IMG/VR virus record: IMGVR_UViG_3300020473_000037
Location: 1 to 54,125 of that record
Reading direction: 5' to 3' (one strand)
Origin: a virus
Length of the DNA stretch: 54,125 nt
Below, in pieces: positions 40,857-50,430 of the stretch. Each line of letters opens with the position of its first letter. The stretch's first letter is position 1. The notes below the pieces were generated by a model. It was given only the letters and a program-made list of their open reading frames with translations. It was not told the DNA's origin and did no database searches. Position numbers and translations under genes: made by a program.

Positions 40857-42539
40857 ATGGCATTAAACCCGTTTTTTCTCCAAGGCTCTCAGAATGAGCA
40901 AAATCTTGTTCAAGATTTAATCAATGAGCAGCTAAAGATTTATGGAGTAGAAGTAACTTATATACCTAGAAAATACGTAAGAAAACAAACTGTTTTAAAA
41001 GAAGTTCAATCATCTGTTTTTGATGATAATTTTTTATTGGAAGCATATGTAGATACTTATGAGGGATATAGTGGTCAGGGTGATATAATGACTAAGTTTG
41101 GTGTTAGTTTAAAGGATGAATTAACAGTAACTATATCCAAAGAAAGATTTGAAGATTTTATATCTCCATTTTTGGATGCTATGGATAATGATGAGGTAGA
41201 GGTATCAACTAGACCTCGTGAAGGAGATTTAGTTTATTTTCCATTAGGACAGAGATTATTTGAAGTTAAGTTTGTAGAACATGAGAATCCTTTTTATCAA
41301 TTAGGAAAAAATTATGTTTATCAACTTAAATGTGAATTATTTGAATATGAGGATGAGGTTCTTGATACTGATATTGAGGCAATTGATACTCAACTAGAAG
41401 ATCTTGGATTTATTACTACACTTAATTTAATTGGTACTGGTGCTACTGCTACTGCTAATGCTACACTAACTCCTGCAAATAAAGGATATGTTAGGCAGAT
41501 ATTCTTAAATAATGACGGAAGTGGATATGCGGTTCCACCAACTGTTGCTATATCAACTGCTCCAGCAGGACTTGGAAATCAAAATGCTACTGCGGTTGCT
41601 ATTACTACTAGTAAAGCTGGTATATTCTCAATAGATCGTATTTCAATAATTAATCCTGGTGCTGGATATACTGAAGCACCAACTGTAACTATTACTGGAG
41701 GTGGTGGAATAGGTGCTGCTGCTACTGCATTTGTTGAAACTTCGGGAAGAGGTATTTTATCATTCACTATGACCAATAATGGTGTTGGTTATGCTAAGAC
41801 ACCAACTGTAACTGTTACTGGTATCGGTAGTGATGCATATATTGGAGTATCTTCTATTGCAGTTGTTGAACCTGTAATGAGTGTTAATAATACTATTAAT
41901 TCTATAAGATTTAGAAATGCTGGTGTAGGATATACACAACCGCCAACTGTTACTATTTCTAATCCTGCAATTTATACTGGTGTTGGAAACTTTGAATTCA
42001 ATGAAATTGTAGTAGGACAGACATCTAGAGCACAAGGAAGAGTTAAGGAATGGGATGCAGATACTAGAATTATTAAAATATCTAATGTTGGTATTGGATC
42101 TACAGTTCCATCTGGATTCATAACTGGTGAAATAATTGAAGCAACTGAATCTATTGTCTTTAATACAGTTGCAACTAAAGCAGTAACTGTTGGAATTTCT
42201 ACAACTATTATTACTGGAATTAATACAGCAGGTATTGTAGTTGGTCAACAACTAAATGAAAAATATGTTGGTATTGGAAATACTATTCCTGTTATTGGTT
42301 CAGCATCAACAGTTACTGCTGTTTATTCTGGATATATTACTATTAATCCTGCTTCTATTAATACAGTTATTTGTAGTAGTTGTCAACTTTCATTCGGTTC
42401 AACTGAATTCTCTAATTACTCAGTTAAGTCGTATGTTCATAAAGATACATATAGTGAATACGACAGTAATGACGAAATTGAAGATCTGGCAGACAGTTTC
42501 TTAGATTTCACTCAATCTAATCCATTCGGTCAGGTATAA
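40857..42539 (+). CDS. gp14: Neck protein gp14 with inserted GxGY repeats (560 aa)
   Basis: Residues 1-185 (FFLQGSQNEQNLVQDLINEQ, then GVEVTYIPRKYV and the YFPLGQRLFEVKFVEHENPF strand region) match the gp14 family. The family's usual length is about 256 residues in T4. Between roughly residues 185 and 500 is an insertion with four repeats (GSGYAVPPTVAIS, GAGYTEAPTVTI, GVGYAKTPTVTV, GVGYTQPPTVTI). The C-terminus (DEIEDLADSFLDFTQSNPFGQ) again looks like gp14. GGGGG precedes the ATG. It ends in a TAATG overlap with gp15. Confidence 0.8.
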   Translation: MALNPFFLQGSQNEQNLVQDLINEQLKIYGVEVTYIPRKYVRKQTVLKEVQSSVFDDNFLLEAYVDTYEGYSGQGDIMTKFGVSLKDELTVTISKERFEDFISPFLDAMDNDEVEVSTRPREGDLVYFPLGQRLFEVKFVEHENPFYQLGKNYVYQLKCELFEYEDEVLDTDIEAIDTQLEDLGFITTLNLIGTGATATANATLTPANKGYVRQIFLNNDGSGYAVPPTVAISTAPAGLGNQNATAVAITTSKAGIFSIDRISIINPGAGYTEAPTVTITGGGGIGAAATAFVETSGRGILSFTMTNNGVGYAKTPTVTVTGIGSDAYIGVSSIAVVEPVMSVNNTINSIRFRNAGVGYTQPPTVTISNPAIYTGVGNFEFNEIVVGQTSRAQGRVKEWDADTRIIKISNVGIGSTVPSGFITGEIIEATESIVFNTVATKAVTVGISTTIITGINTAGIVVGQQLNEKYVGIGNTIPVIGSASTVTAVYSGYITINPASINTVICSSCQLSFGSTEFSNYSVKSYVHKDTYSEYDSNDEIEDLADSFLDFTQSNPFGQV

Positions 42540-43588
42540 TGTTAGGAACTTATTTTTATCACGAAATTCTAAGAAGAACTGTTATCTCTTTCGGTACAGT
42601 TTTTAATGATATCCATATTCGCCATAAGAATTCATCTGGTGGTGATATTAGTGATATGAGAGTTCCATTGGCGTATGGACCAATGCAGAAATTCTTAGCA
42701 AGAATAGAACAACAACCAGAATTAAATAGAGCAACTCAAATTACATTACCTAGAATGTCGTTTGAAACAACTGATATTTCATATGATCCTACAAGAAAGG
42801 CAAGTATAACTCAAACATTTAAAGCTTCAGATGGAACTAATCTTAAGAAGGTTTATATGCCTGTTCCATATAATGTTGGGTTTGAGTTGAATATAATGGT
42901 TAAATTAAATGATGATGCATTACAGATTGTAGAGCAGATACTTCCATATTTTCAACCTTCCTTTAATTTAACTGTTGATTTAGTAGATTCAATTGGAGAG
43001 AAAAGAGATATTCCTGTAGTATTAGATAATATATCCTTTGAGGATGATTATGAAGGAGATTTTTCACAAAGAAGAGCATTAATATACACACTTAATTTTA
43101 CTGCTAAAACTTATCTATTCGGTCCTATTGCAGATACTACAGATGGACTTATTAAGAAAGTTCAGGTCGATTACTATAGTAGTATTGATAGAGAGACTGC
43201 AAGAAGACAGTTAAGATATACTGCTACACCTAAAGCACTTAAAGATTATAATGATGATAATACTACTGTATTGAAGGCAGATATAAGTAAGTCTAAGACT
43301 AGAATTGAAGTTGGTGATAGTGGTGCGTTAGTGGTTGGTGGTAGAATTATTATAGATACTGAGATAATGAAAGTTAAAGAAATCGTTGATGCCCAAACTA
43401 TTGTTGTTTATCGTGGATATGATAATACGGTAAAAGCAACTCATATAACAGGCACATCAATTGATGCATTAACTGCTGCTGATGATGTTCAGGTAGAACC
43501 AGATGATGATTTTGGATTTAACGGAGTTGTTGAAGACTTTACTGATGGTGGTACTTGGAGTCCCACAAGACAAACTGATTTAACTTAA
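42539..43588 (+). CDS. gp15: Tail completion protein gp15
   Basis: The start FYHEILRRTVISFGTVFNDIHI and the central VPYNVGFELNIMVKLNDDALQIVEQILPYFQPSF region are those of gp15, which caps the tail and connects it to the neck. At 349 residues it is longer than T4 gp15 (272). The extra C-terminal part has an EIMKVKEIVDAQTIVVYRGYD module of the kind seen in the giant fibre proteins. It is coupled to gp14 (TAATG). Confidence 0.85.
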   Translation: MLGTYFYHEILRRTVISFGTVFNDIHIRHKNSSGGDISDMRVPLAYGPMQKFLARIEQQPELNRATQITLPRMSFETTDISYDPTRKASITQTFKASDGTNLKKVYMPVPYNVGFELNIMVKLNDDALQIVEQILPYFQPSFNLTVDLVDSIGEKRDIPVVLDNISFEDDYEGDFSQRRALIYTLNFTAKTYLFGPIADTTDGLIKKVQVDYYSSIDRETARRQLRYTATPKALKDYNDDNTTVLKADISKSKTRIEVGDSGALVVGGRIIIDTEIMKVKEIVDAQTIVVYRGYDNTVKATHITGTSIDALTAADDVQVEPDDDFGFNGVVEDFTDGGTWSPTRQTDLT

Positions 43589-43592
43589 GAAA

Positions 43593-44015
43593 ATGTCTAG
43601 TTATGATCCTATTGATAAGGCACTAAACACTCAAAGTAGTGAAATTGTCGGAGTTGGTGTAGATAAAACCAGCGTAGATTTATCCAATAAACCTGAAGAA
43701 ATTCAGAAAGATTATGAGTATACTCGTGCTAATTTATATTCTTTAATTGAAAAGGGTCAAGAATCTCTTAATGGTATATTAGAACTTGCTGGTGAAAGTG
43801 CAAGTCCAAGAGCATATGAAGTTGCGGGACAAATTATTAAGTCAGTTGCTGATACTACTGATAAGTTAATAGATTTACAGAAAAAGGTAAAAGAAGTAGA
43901 AGAAGATTCTCCTAAGAAGTCTACAGGAAATGTGACTAATAATGCATTATTCGTTGGTTCTACATCAGAACTATCCAAAATGCTTAAGGATGGAATTTTG
44001 AATAATGACAAATAA
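43593..44015 (+). CDS. gp16: Small terminase subunit gp16
   Basis: The 140-residue helical protein (T4 gp16 has 164) has the central KDYEYTRANLYSLIEKGQES and ESASPRAYEVAGQIIKSVAD helices typical of gp16 and a polar C-terminus. It recognises DNA and stimulates the gp17 motor. The end overlaps the 44005 gene by 11 bases. Confidence 0.85.
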   Translation: MSSYDPIDKALNTQSSEIVGVGVDKTSVDLSNKPEEIQKDYEYTRANLYSLIEKGQESLNGILELAGESASPRAYEVAGQIIKSVADTTDKLIDLQKKVKEVEEDSPKKSTGNVTNNALFVGSTSELSKMLKDGILNNDK

Positions 44016-44157
44016 CGAAGATAGTGTTAAAATAGAAGATGCTAATGGAAATCTTGCATTTGAGGTCATTGATGTGATTAAAGTACCAACAAGACTTTAT
44101 TCAGATGTAAGAAGAGATCCATTATCTGATTGGAGAAGTGAGATAGGTGAGGAGTAG
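44005..44157 (+). CDS. Small hypothetical protein between terminase genes (50 aa)
   Basis: This 50-codon frame overlaps gp16 by 11 bases and ends 3 bases before gp17. It reads IEDANGNLAFEVIDVIKVPT and then RRDPLSDWRSEIGEE, a strand pair and an acidic tail. I do not recognise it. Its tight position between the two terminase genes suggests a real, packaging-associated peptide, though gp16/gp17 need no third subunit in T4. Confidence 0.6.
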   Translation: MTNNEDSVKIEDANGNLAFEVIDVIKVPTRLYSDVRRDPLSDWRSEIGEE

Positions 44158-44160
44158 ATT

Positions 44161-45843
44161 ATGTCTTCAGATGCAGTTTATCTCGGTAATCCGAATCTAA
44201 AAAAAGCAAATACTGCTCATGAGTTTACACAAGAGCAGATTATTGAATTTGTAAAGTGTAAGGAAGATCCAGTATATTTTGCTAAAAATTATTTAAAGAT
44301 TGTTTCTTTGGATCATGGTTTAGTACCTTTCAACCTTTATGGTTTTCAAGAGAAATTAATTAAGAATTTCCACGAACAAAGATTTAATATTTGCAAGATG
44401 CCTAGACAGACTGGTAAGTCTACTACGTGTGTTGCATATTTACTACACTATGCCGTTTTTAATGATAATGTCAATATTGCAATTCTGGCGAACAAGGCAT
44501 CTACTGCTAGAGATTTACTTGGCAGACTCCAACTCGCTTATGAAAATCTACCTAACTGGATGCAACAAGGTATCATTAGTTGGAATAAAGGTTCACTGGA
44601 GTTAGAAAATGGGAGTAAAATTTCGTCAAACTCTACTTCTTCATCTGCTGTCCGAGGCGGATCCTATAATGTCATCTTTCTTGACGAGTTCGCTTTCATC
44701 CCGAATCACATTGCTGACGACTTCTTTGCCTCTGTTTATCCTACTATATCGTCTGGACAAAGTACTAAAGTAATTATTGTTTCTACCCCACGGGGTATGA
44801 ATCATTTTTATCGTATGTGGCATGATGCTGAAAGAGGTAAAAATGAATATGTACCAACAGACGTTCACTGGAGTGAAGTACCTGGTAGGGATGATGAATG
44901 GAAAGAACAAACTATTGCAAACACATCAGAACAACAGTTTAAAGTTGAGTTTGAGTGTGAATTTTTAGGATCTGTTAATACTCTTATTAGTGCAGCAAAA
45001 TTAAGAAACTTAGTATATGAAGATCCAAAAACTAGAAATGCTGGATTAGATATTTACGAAGAACCAAAAGAAGATCATAATTATATTATTACAGTTGACG
45101 TTGCCAGAGGATTGGGTAATGACTATTCTGCCTTTATTGTTTTTGATATTACAGAGTTTCCATACAAAACAGTAGCAAAATATAGAAATAATGAAATAAA
45201 ACCAATGTTATTTCCAAATATTATTTGTGATGTTGCTAAGGGGTATAATGAATCATACTTACTAATAGAGGTAAATGATATAGGAGACCAGGTTGCAAGT
45301 ATAATTCAATATGATCTTGAATATGAAAATGTTCTTATGTGTTCAATGAGAGGACGTAATGGACAAATAGTTGGATCTGGATTTAGTGGTAAGAAATCTC
45401 AATTAGGAGTTAGAACTACAGCAGCAGTTAAGAAATTGGGTTGTTCTAATCTTAAAACTTTATTAGAAGATGATAAGATACTTACACAGGATTATGATAT
45501 TATTTCAGAATTAACAACATTTTCACAGAAGGCTAATTCATTTGAGGCAGAAGAAGGATGTAATGATGACTTAGCAATGTGTCTTGTTATATTTGCTTGG
45601 TTGGTTGCACAGGACTATTTCAAGGAAATGACTGATAATGATGTTCGTAAAAGAATATATGAAGAACAAAAGAATCAGATAGAACAAGATATGGCACCAT
45701 TTGGTTTTATTTCAGATGGATTAGATGAAATGACCTTTACTGATGATGAAGGAGATACTTGGAGTAAAAATAATCCAGTAGAGAGTACAGAGTGGAATGT
45801 GGATGAATATGGAGATCGATCTTATATGTGGGATTACATGTAG
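44161..45843 (+). CDS. gp17: Large terminase subunit gp17
   Basis: ATPase domain: Walker A PRQTGKST (from residue 81), Walker B VIFLDE (D175, E176) and a coupling segment VSTPRGMNHFYRMW. Nuclease domain: first Asp in VDVARG (D313), a second acid in LLIEVNDIG and a final NDDLAM (D469/D470). At 560 residues it is near T4 gp17 (610). It translocates and cuts concatemeric DNA at the portal. The GAGGAG in the end of the 44005 gene serves as ribosome binding site. Confidence 0.95.
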   Translation: MSSDAVYLGNPNLKKANTAHEFTQEQIIEFVKCKEDPVYFAKNYLKIVSLDHGLVPFNLYGFQEKLIKNFHEQRFNICKMPRQTGKSTTCVAYLLHYAVFNDNVNIAILANKASTARDLLGRLQLAYENLPNWMQQGIISWNKGSLELENGSKISSNSTSSSAVRGGSYNVIFLDEFAFIPNHIADDFFASVYPTISSGQSTKVIIVSTPRGMNHFYRMWHDAERGKNEYVPTDVHWSEVPGRDDEWKEQTIANTSEQQFKVEFECEFLGSVNTLISAAKLRNLVYEDPKTRNAGLDIYEEPKEDHNYIITVDVARGLGNDYSAFIVFDITEFPYKTVAKYRNNEIKPMLFPNIICDVAKGYNESYLLIEVNDIGDQVASIIQYDLEYENVLMCSMRGRNGQIVGSGFSGKKSQLGVRTTAAVKKLGCSNLKTLLEDDKILTQDYDIISELTTFSQKANSFEAEEGCNDDLAMCLVIFAWLVAQDYFKEMTDNDVRKRIYEEQKNQIEQDMAPFGFISDGLDEMTFTDDEGDTWSKNNPVESTEWNVDEYGDRSYMWDYM

Positions 45844-45849
45844 GATATC

Positions 45850-45869
45850 ACTCTACATGCATGTAGAGT
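45850..45869. repeat. Perfect 20-base palindrome between gp17 and gp18
   Basis: ACTCTACATGCATGTAGAGT is perfectly self-complementary and begins 6 bases after the gp17 stop codon. No T-run follows, so it is not a standard terminator. It may be an RNA processing or stabilising hairpin or a protein-binding site. Confidence 0.8.
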
Positions 45870-45888
45870 ACATGAAAAAGGATATTTT

Positions 45889-45896
45889 AATAAATA
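45889..45896 (+). promoter_or_regulatory. Late promoter box AATAAATA (gp18)
   Basis: A one-base variant of TATAAATA, 36 bases before the gp18 ATG and 20 bases after the palindrome. Confidence 0.7.
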
Positions 45897-45931
45897 ATTT
45901 CAGAATAATCTGAGATTCGGAGAGGAAAAAG

Positions 45932-48091
45932 ATGCCACTAAATTTAGCATCTCCTGGGATTGTAGTTAGGGAAGTTGACCTAACAGTTGGTAGAGTAGAC
46001 ACAGCATCTGAGAAAGTAGGTGCGATTGTCGGTCCTTTTGCTAAAGGTGCTGTCAATGTTCCAATCCTAGTTGAGAACGAACAAGATTTGCTTAATAACT
46101 TTGGTGAGCCATCTCCAACAGATAAGCATTATGAGTATTGGTTAACTGCATCATCTTATTTGTCCTATGGTGGACCATTAAGAATTGTTAGAGCAGATGA
46201 TAGTGATCTTAAAAATGCTAATAATGCTGGATCAAGCATTAAGATAAAAAGTTTAGACGATTATAATGATCTTGGTTATGATACTAATACGATTACTGGA
46301 GTAACTGTTGTTGCTAGAAACCCAGGATCTTGGGCAAACAATCTTAAGGTTGCAACAATTGACGCAAAGGCAGACCAAATTTTATCATTTGGAACACTTC
46401 CAACAAATATTGCTGTTGGTTATGGAGTAACACAGAATGTTCCTGCTGACACAGTTCTTGCTGGTGCAGGTACAACTACTAAGTTAGATGGTCACTTTAA
46501 GGGAATTGTAACTGGTGTTGATGCTACTGCTAAAACAGTTGAGGTTAAGTTCCTTAATCACGTAACTGCTGCTGGAGTTTCAACTGTAGTTGATTATCAA
46601 CCAAATGGAATTTATAAGTTTGCTGCAGGTTCAGTTGCTATTCACACTAGTGGACAGTCCTCGTCATATACTACAGGAACTGCAACAAATAATGAGGATT
46701 GGTTTGATCAACAAACAATTACATTAACTGATTCAACAATTAATTGGAATAATATTGCTGAACGTCCTGGGACTTCTACTTTTGCAGAAGGAAGAGGATC
46801 AAGATTTGATGAAATCCATGTTGTTGTTATTGACGATGAAGGTAAGGTTACTGGAAATGTTGGAACAATTCTTGAGAAGCATTTAAGTCTTTCAAAAGCA
46901 AAAGATGCTGAGTATTCATTAGGTTCTCCTTCTAACTGGAGAAAGTTCATTGCATCCAACTCCACAACAATCTTCGCTGGTTCAAATCCAACAGGTATTA
47001 CAACTACTGGATATAGTTCTGGATTCACACCACAAGCTGATTATAATTGGGATCAGAATGCTCAAGGAATTATCTTTGGTGGTTCAGGATCACAAACTTA
47101 TACTTTAAGTGGTGGTAAAAATTATGACGGTGGGACTGATCCTGCTGTTACTGGTGCATTCCAAGTAACACTATCTGGTCTTGTTGCAGGATATGAATTA
47201 TTTGAAGATAATAATTTATATCAAGCAGATTTTCTAATTATGGGATCTGCAAACCATGAAAAAGAGACTGCTCAGTCACTTGCTAATAAATTAATTTCTG
47301 TTGCTGAAATAAGAAAAGATGCTATTGCATTTATTTCACCTTACAGAAAAGCATTCCTGAATGATAGTGTTGCTGGATCAGTAACAGTTAATTCTGATGC
47401 AACAATTACAGATAATGTAATTGGTTTCTATGCACCTGTAACATCATCAACATATGCAATATTCGATAGTGGATATAAGTATATGTACGATAGATTTGCC
47501 GATACATTCAGATATGTTCCATTAAATGGAGACATTGCTGGAACTTGTGCAAGAAATGATATTAACAACTTCCCTTGGTTCTCACCAGCAGGTACTGCTA
47601 GAGGTGGAATCTTGAATGCTGTTAAACTTGCATATAATCCATCTCAAACACAAAGAGATAGACTCTATTCAAATAGAGTTAATCCAGTTGTATTCTCTCC
47701 TAGTGGAGGAATCATATTATTTGGTGATAAGACTGGATTTGCAAAAGCATCTGCATTTGATCGTATTAATGTTCGTAGATTGTTTATCTACCTTGAAAAT
47801 GCAATATCTGCTGCAGCAAGAGATCAGATGTTTGAATTCAATGATGAGATAACAAGAACAAACTTTATCAACATTGTTGAACCATTCCTTCGTGATGTTC
47901 AAGGTAAGAGAGGAATCTTTGATTTCAGAGTTATCTGTGATGAGACAAATAACACTGCTGCTGTTATAGATAATAATGAGTTTGTTGCTGACATCTTCAT
48001 CAAACCAGCACGTTCTATCAACTTCATAGGTCTAACCTTTGTTGCTACCAGAACTGGTGTTTCGTTTGACGAAGTAATTGGAAACGTTTAA
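45932..48091 (+). CDS. gp18: Tail sheath protein gp18
   Basis: The N-terminus (LASPGIVVREVDLTVGRVDT, then VGAIVGPFAKGAVNVPILVE and FGEPSPTDKHYEYW) and the C-terminus (RDVQGKRGIFDFRVICDETN..VADIFIKPARSINFIGLTF) are classical contractile sheath features. The length is 719 residues versus 659 in T4. It polymerises around the gp19 tube. GGAGAGG precedes the ATG. Confidence 0.95.
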   Translation: MPLNLASPGIVVREVDLTVGRVDTASEKVGAIVGPFAKGAVNVPILVENEQDLLNNFGEPSPTDKHYEYWLTASSYLSYGGPLRIVRADDSDLKNANNAGSSIKIKSLDDYNDLGYDTNTITGVTVVARNPGSWANNLKVATIDAKADQILSFGTLPTNIAVGYGVTQNVPADTVLAGAGTTTKLDGHFKGIVTGVDATAKTVEVKFLNHVTAAGVSTVVDYQPNGIYKFAAGSVAIHTSGQSSSYTTGTATNNEDWFDQQTITLTDSTINWNNIAERPGTSTFAEGRGSRFDEIHVVVIDDEGKVTGNVGTILEKHLSLSKAKDAEYSLGSPSNWRKFIASNSTTIFAGSNPTGITTTGYSSGFTPQADYNWDQNAQGIIFGGSGSQTYTLSGGKNYDGGTDPAVTGAFQVTLSGLVAGYELFEDNNLYQADFLIMGSANHEKETAQSLANKLISVAEIRKDAIAFISPYRKAFLNDSVAGSVTVNSDATITDNVIGFYAPVTSSTYAIFDSGYKYMYDRFADTFRYVPLNGDIAGTCARNDINNFPWFSPAGTARGGILNAVKLAYNPSQTQRDRLYSNRVNPVVFSPSGGIILFGDKTGFAKASAFDRINVRRLFIYLENAISAAARDQMFEFNDEITRTNFINIVEPFLRDVQGKRGIFDFRVICDETNNTAAVIDNNEFVADIFIKPARSINFIGLTFVATRTGVSFDEVIGNV

Positions 48092-48123
48092 TTCTATCTC
48101 ATACAAATAAGGTATAAAAAGCT

Positions 48124-48711
48124 ATGGCAACTCAATTTAATAGACCACCACTACGGAAAATTACCGACTTCAAGAGTAAGTTGACAGGTGGTGGTGCAAG
48201 GCCGAATCTGTTTGAGGTAGAACTTGCATTTCCAGAAGAAATCTCGATTGATAATGATGTAAAGGACAAGTCAAGGTTCTTGGTTAAAGCAGCAGCACTT
48301 CCTGCTTCTAATATCACTCCAATTGATGTAAACTTTAGGGGAAGAATCCTAAAGATTGCTGGAGATAGAACATTTGATACTTGGACAATTACAGTTATTA
48401 ACGATACTGATTTTGCAATTCGTTCTGCTTTTGAGAAATGGATGAATCAGATTAATAAATTATCTGATGCAACTGGTGCTCAAAACCCTGCAGACTATCA
48501 GGAAGATGCATTTGTTCATCAATTAGATCGTGATGGATCAACACTTAGAACATATAAGTTCTATGATCTTTTTCCAACTAATATAAGTCAAGTAGATCTT
48601 AACTATGAAACCATTGATACTCTTGAAGAATTCACTGTAGAAATGCAAGTTCTTTATTGGGAATCAATTAAGGGAGTAGGTGCTAATGCTGGAGGAGAAA
48701 GCATTCGTTAA
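48124..48711 (+). CDS. gp19: Tail tube protein gp19
   Basis: The 195-residue protein (T4 gp19 has 163) has ARPNLFEVELAFPEE near the N-terminus, a central FRGRILKIAGDRTFDTWTIT and a C-terminal TLEEFTVEMQVLYWES, typical of the tube family. It stacks as hexameric rings inside the sheath. No clear late box is seen in the 32 bases before it, so it may be co-transcribed with gp18. Confidence 0.9.
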   Translation: MATQFNRPPLRKITDFKSKLTGGGARPNLFEVELAFPEEISIDNDVKDKSRFLVKAAALPASNITPIDVNFRGRILKIAGDRTFDTWTITVINDTDFAIRSAFEKWMNQINKLSDATGAQNPADYQEDAFVHQLDRDGSTLRTYKFYDLFPTNISQVDLNYETIDTLEEFTVEMQVLYWESIKGVGANAGGESIR

Positions 48712-48736
48712 CAAATTAGATAAATAGTGCTATAAT
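48708..48736 (+). promoter_or_regulatory. Overlapping sigma-70-like and late promoters (gp20)
   Basis: TTAACA (48708-48713) and TATAAT (48731-48736) are separated by exactly 17 bases, a near-consensus sigma-70 promoter starting inside the gp19 stop codon. A late box GATAAATA (48719-48726) lies in its spacer. The portal gene could thus be read both before and after the late switch. Confidence 0.6.
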
Positions 48737-48756
48737 AGTAGGAAAACTTATATACT

Positions 48757-50430
48757 ATGCCTAAACTGTTTGGATTTTCTATTGACGATGCGACTGAAAA
48801 GAAGTCGAAGAATCTGCTATCTCCCGTACCACCTAACAATGATGACGGTAGAGATAGCTATATCGCCAGTAGTTTTTATGGTTCATATGTAGATATTGAA
48901 GGTGTTTACAGAACCGAATACGATTTAATCAAAAGATATCGTGAGATGGCACTTCATCCAGAAGCGGATGGTGCTATCGAAGATGTTGTTAATGAAGGTA
49001 TAGTTAGTGATCTATATGATTCTCCTGTAGAAATAGAATTATCTAATGTAGAAGCAAGTGATAAGTTAAAGGATAAGATAAGAGACGAATTTACTGGTAT
49101 TAAAGAAATGATGGACTTCGATAAGAAGTGCCATGAAATTTTTAAAAATTGGTATATTGATGGAAGATTATATTATCTAAAAGTTATTGATGTAAAAAGA
49201 CCACAAGACGGTATTCAGGAAGTCAGATATATTGACCCAATGAAGATGAGGTTTGTTCGTAAAGAGAAAAAAGCGAACAATAAGAATATGCTTCCTCTTG
49301 ATATAGGTAATAATAATGGGGATGTGAAGAAGGGTATGTACCCTGAAGTTGAAGAGTATTACTTGTATAATCCAAAACCAACTTACCCAACAAATATGTA
49401 TTCTTCTGCTGCTGGTGGAGGTGGTAAAGGATCTATTAAAATTGCAAAAGATTCAATTGCATATGTAACTTCTGGATTATTTGATCGTAATAAAGGAACT
49501 TGTTTATCATATTTACATAAAGCAATCAAAGCACTTAATCAACTTAGAATGATTGAGGATAGTCTTGTAATATACAGATTATCAAGAGCACCAGAAAGAA
49601 GAATATTTTACATCGATGTAGGTAATCTACCAAAGATTAAAGCAGAACAATACCTCAAAGAGGTAATGAGTCGTTATAGAAATAAACTAGTTTATGATGC
49701 AGGAACTGGTGAAGTTCGTGATGATCGTAAGTTCATGTCTATGATGGAAGATTTCTGGCTACCTAGAAGAGAAGGTGGTAGAGGAACTGAAATCACAACA
49801 CTTCCTGGCGGACAAAACCTTGGTGAACTTGCTGATATTGAGTATTTCCAAAAGAAATTATACAGAGCATTAGGTGTTCCTGAATCCAGAATCGCATCTG
49901 ATGGTGGATTTAATTTAGGTAGATCATCTGAAATACTAAGAGATGAACTTAAATTTGCTAAGTTTGTGGGTCGTTTAAGAAAGAGATTCTCTAATTTGTT
50001 TAGTGATCTTCTAAGAACCCAATTGATTCTTAAGAATATTATTACTCCAGAAGATTGGGATAAAATTAATGATCATATCCAATATGACTTCTTATATGAT
50101 AATCAGTTTGCTGAACTTAAAGAATCAGAATTGATGACTGAAAGATTGGGGTTACTTGCTACTATGGAACCTTATATTGGTAAGTACTTCTCAGTTGATT
50201 ATGCTCGTAGAAAGGTATTACGTCAAACTGATAAAGAGATTGAAGAAATTGATGAGCAGATAGTTCAAGAGATTGAAGATGGTGTACTTCCAGATCCTTC
50301 TCAAGTTGATCCAATAACTGGTGAACCATTACCTACTGAAGATGAAGTAGCAGGTACATTGGGTGATATTGAGATGGAAACTGGTGCAGAGCAGCAATTC
50401 CAAAAAGATCTTAAGTCTGCAGAGATATAA
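48757..50430 (+). CDS. gp20: Portal vertex protein gp20
   Basis: At 557 residues it matches T4 gp20 (524). Recognisable parts include RYREMALHPEADGAIEDVVN near residue 64, then YIDGRLYYLKVID and RRIFYIDVGNLPKIKAEQYL. The core FWLPRREGGRGTEITTLPGG is followed by LGVPESRIASD. The C-terminus is acidic and helical. It forms the dodecameric DNA channel and nucleates prohead assembly. Its TAA is contained in the late box of the next gene. Confidence 0.95.
   Translation: MPKLFGFSIDDATEKKSKNLLSPVPPNNDDGRDSYIASSFYGSYVDIEGVYRTEYDLIKRYREMALHPEADGAIEDVVNEGIVSDLYDSPVEIELSNVEASDKLKDKIRDEFTGIKEMMDFDKKCHEIFKNWYIDGRLYYLKVIDVKRPQDGIQEVRYIDPMKMRFVRKEKKANNKNMLPLDIGNNNGDVKKGMYPEVEEYYLYNPKPTYPTNMYSSAAGGGGKGSIKIAKDSIAYVTSGLFDRNKGTCLSYLHKAIKALNQLRMIEDSLVIYRLSRAPERRIFYIDVGNLPKIKAEQYLKEVMSRYRNKLVYDAGTGEVRDDRKFMSMMEDFWLPRREGGRGTEITTLPGGQNLGELADIEYFQKKLYRALGVPESRIASDGGFNLGRSSEILRDELKFAKFVGRLRKRFSNLFSDLLRTQLILKNIITPEDWDKINDHIQYDFLYDNQFAELKESELMTERLGLLATMEPYIGKYFSVDYARRKVLRQTDKEIEEIDEQIVQEIEDGVLPDPSQVDPITGEPLPTEDEVAGTLGDIEMETGAEQQFQKDLKSAEI

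Noticed and set aside
41760-42251. Minus-strand 163-codon frame inside gp14
   Set aside because: Its product is a low-complexity S/N/C/Y/R series, as expected from the complement of the Gly/Thr/Val/Ile-rich repeats; it is a shadow.
40857-42539. Fusion of gp14 with a separate gene
   Set aside because: The gp14-like N- and C-termini are in one frame and flank the repeats, so an internal insertion fits better than a fusion.
45850-45869. Rho-independent terminator after gp17
   Set aside because: The palindrome has no T-run after it and no natural loop, so it was listed as a palindrome instead.
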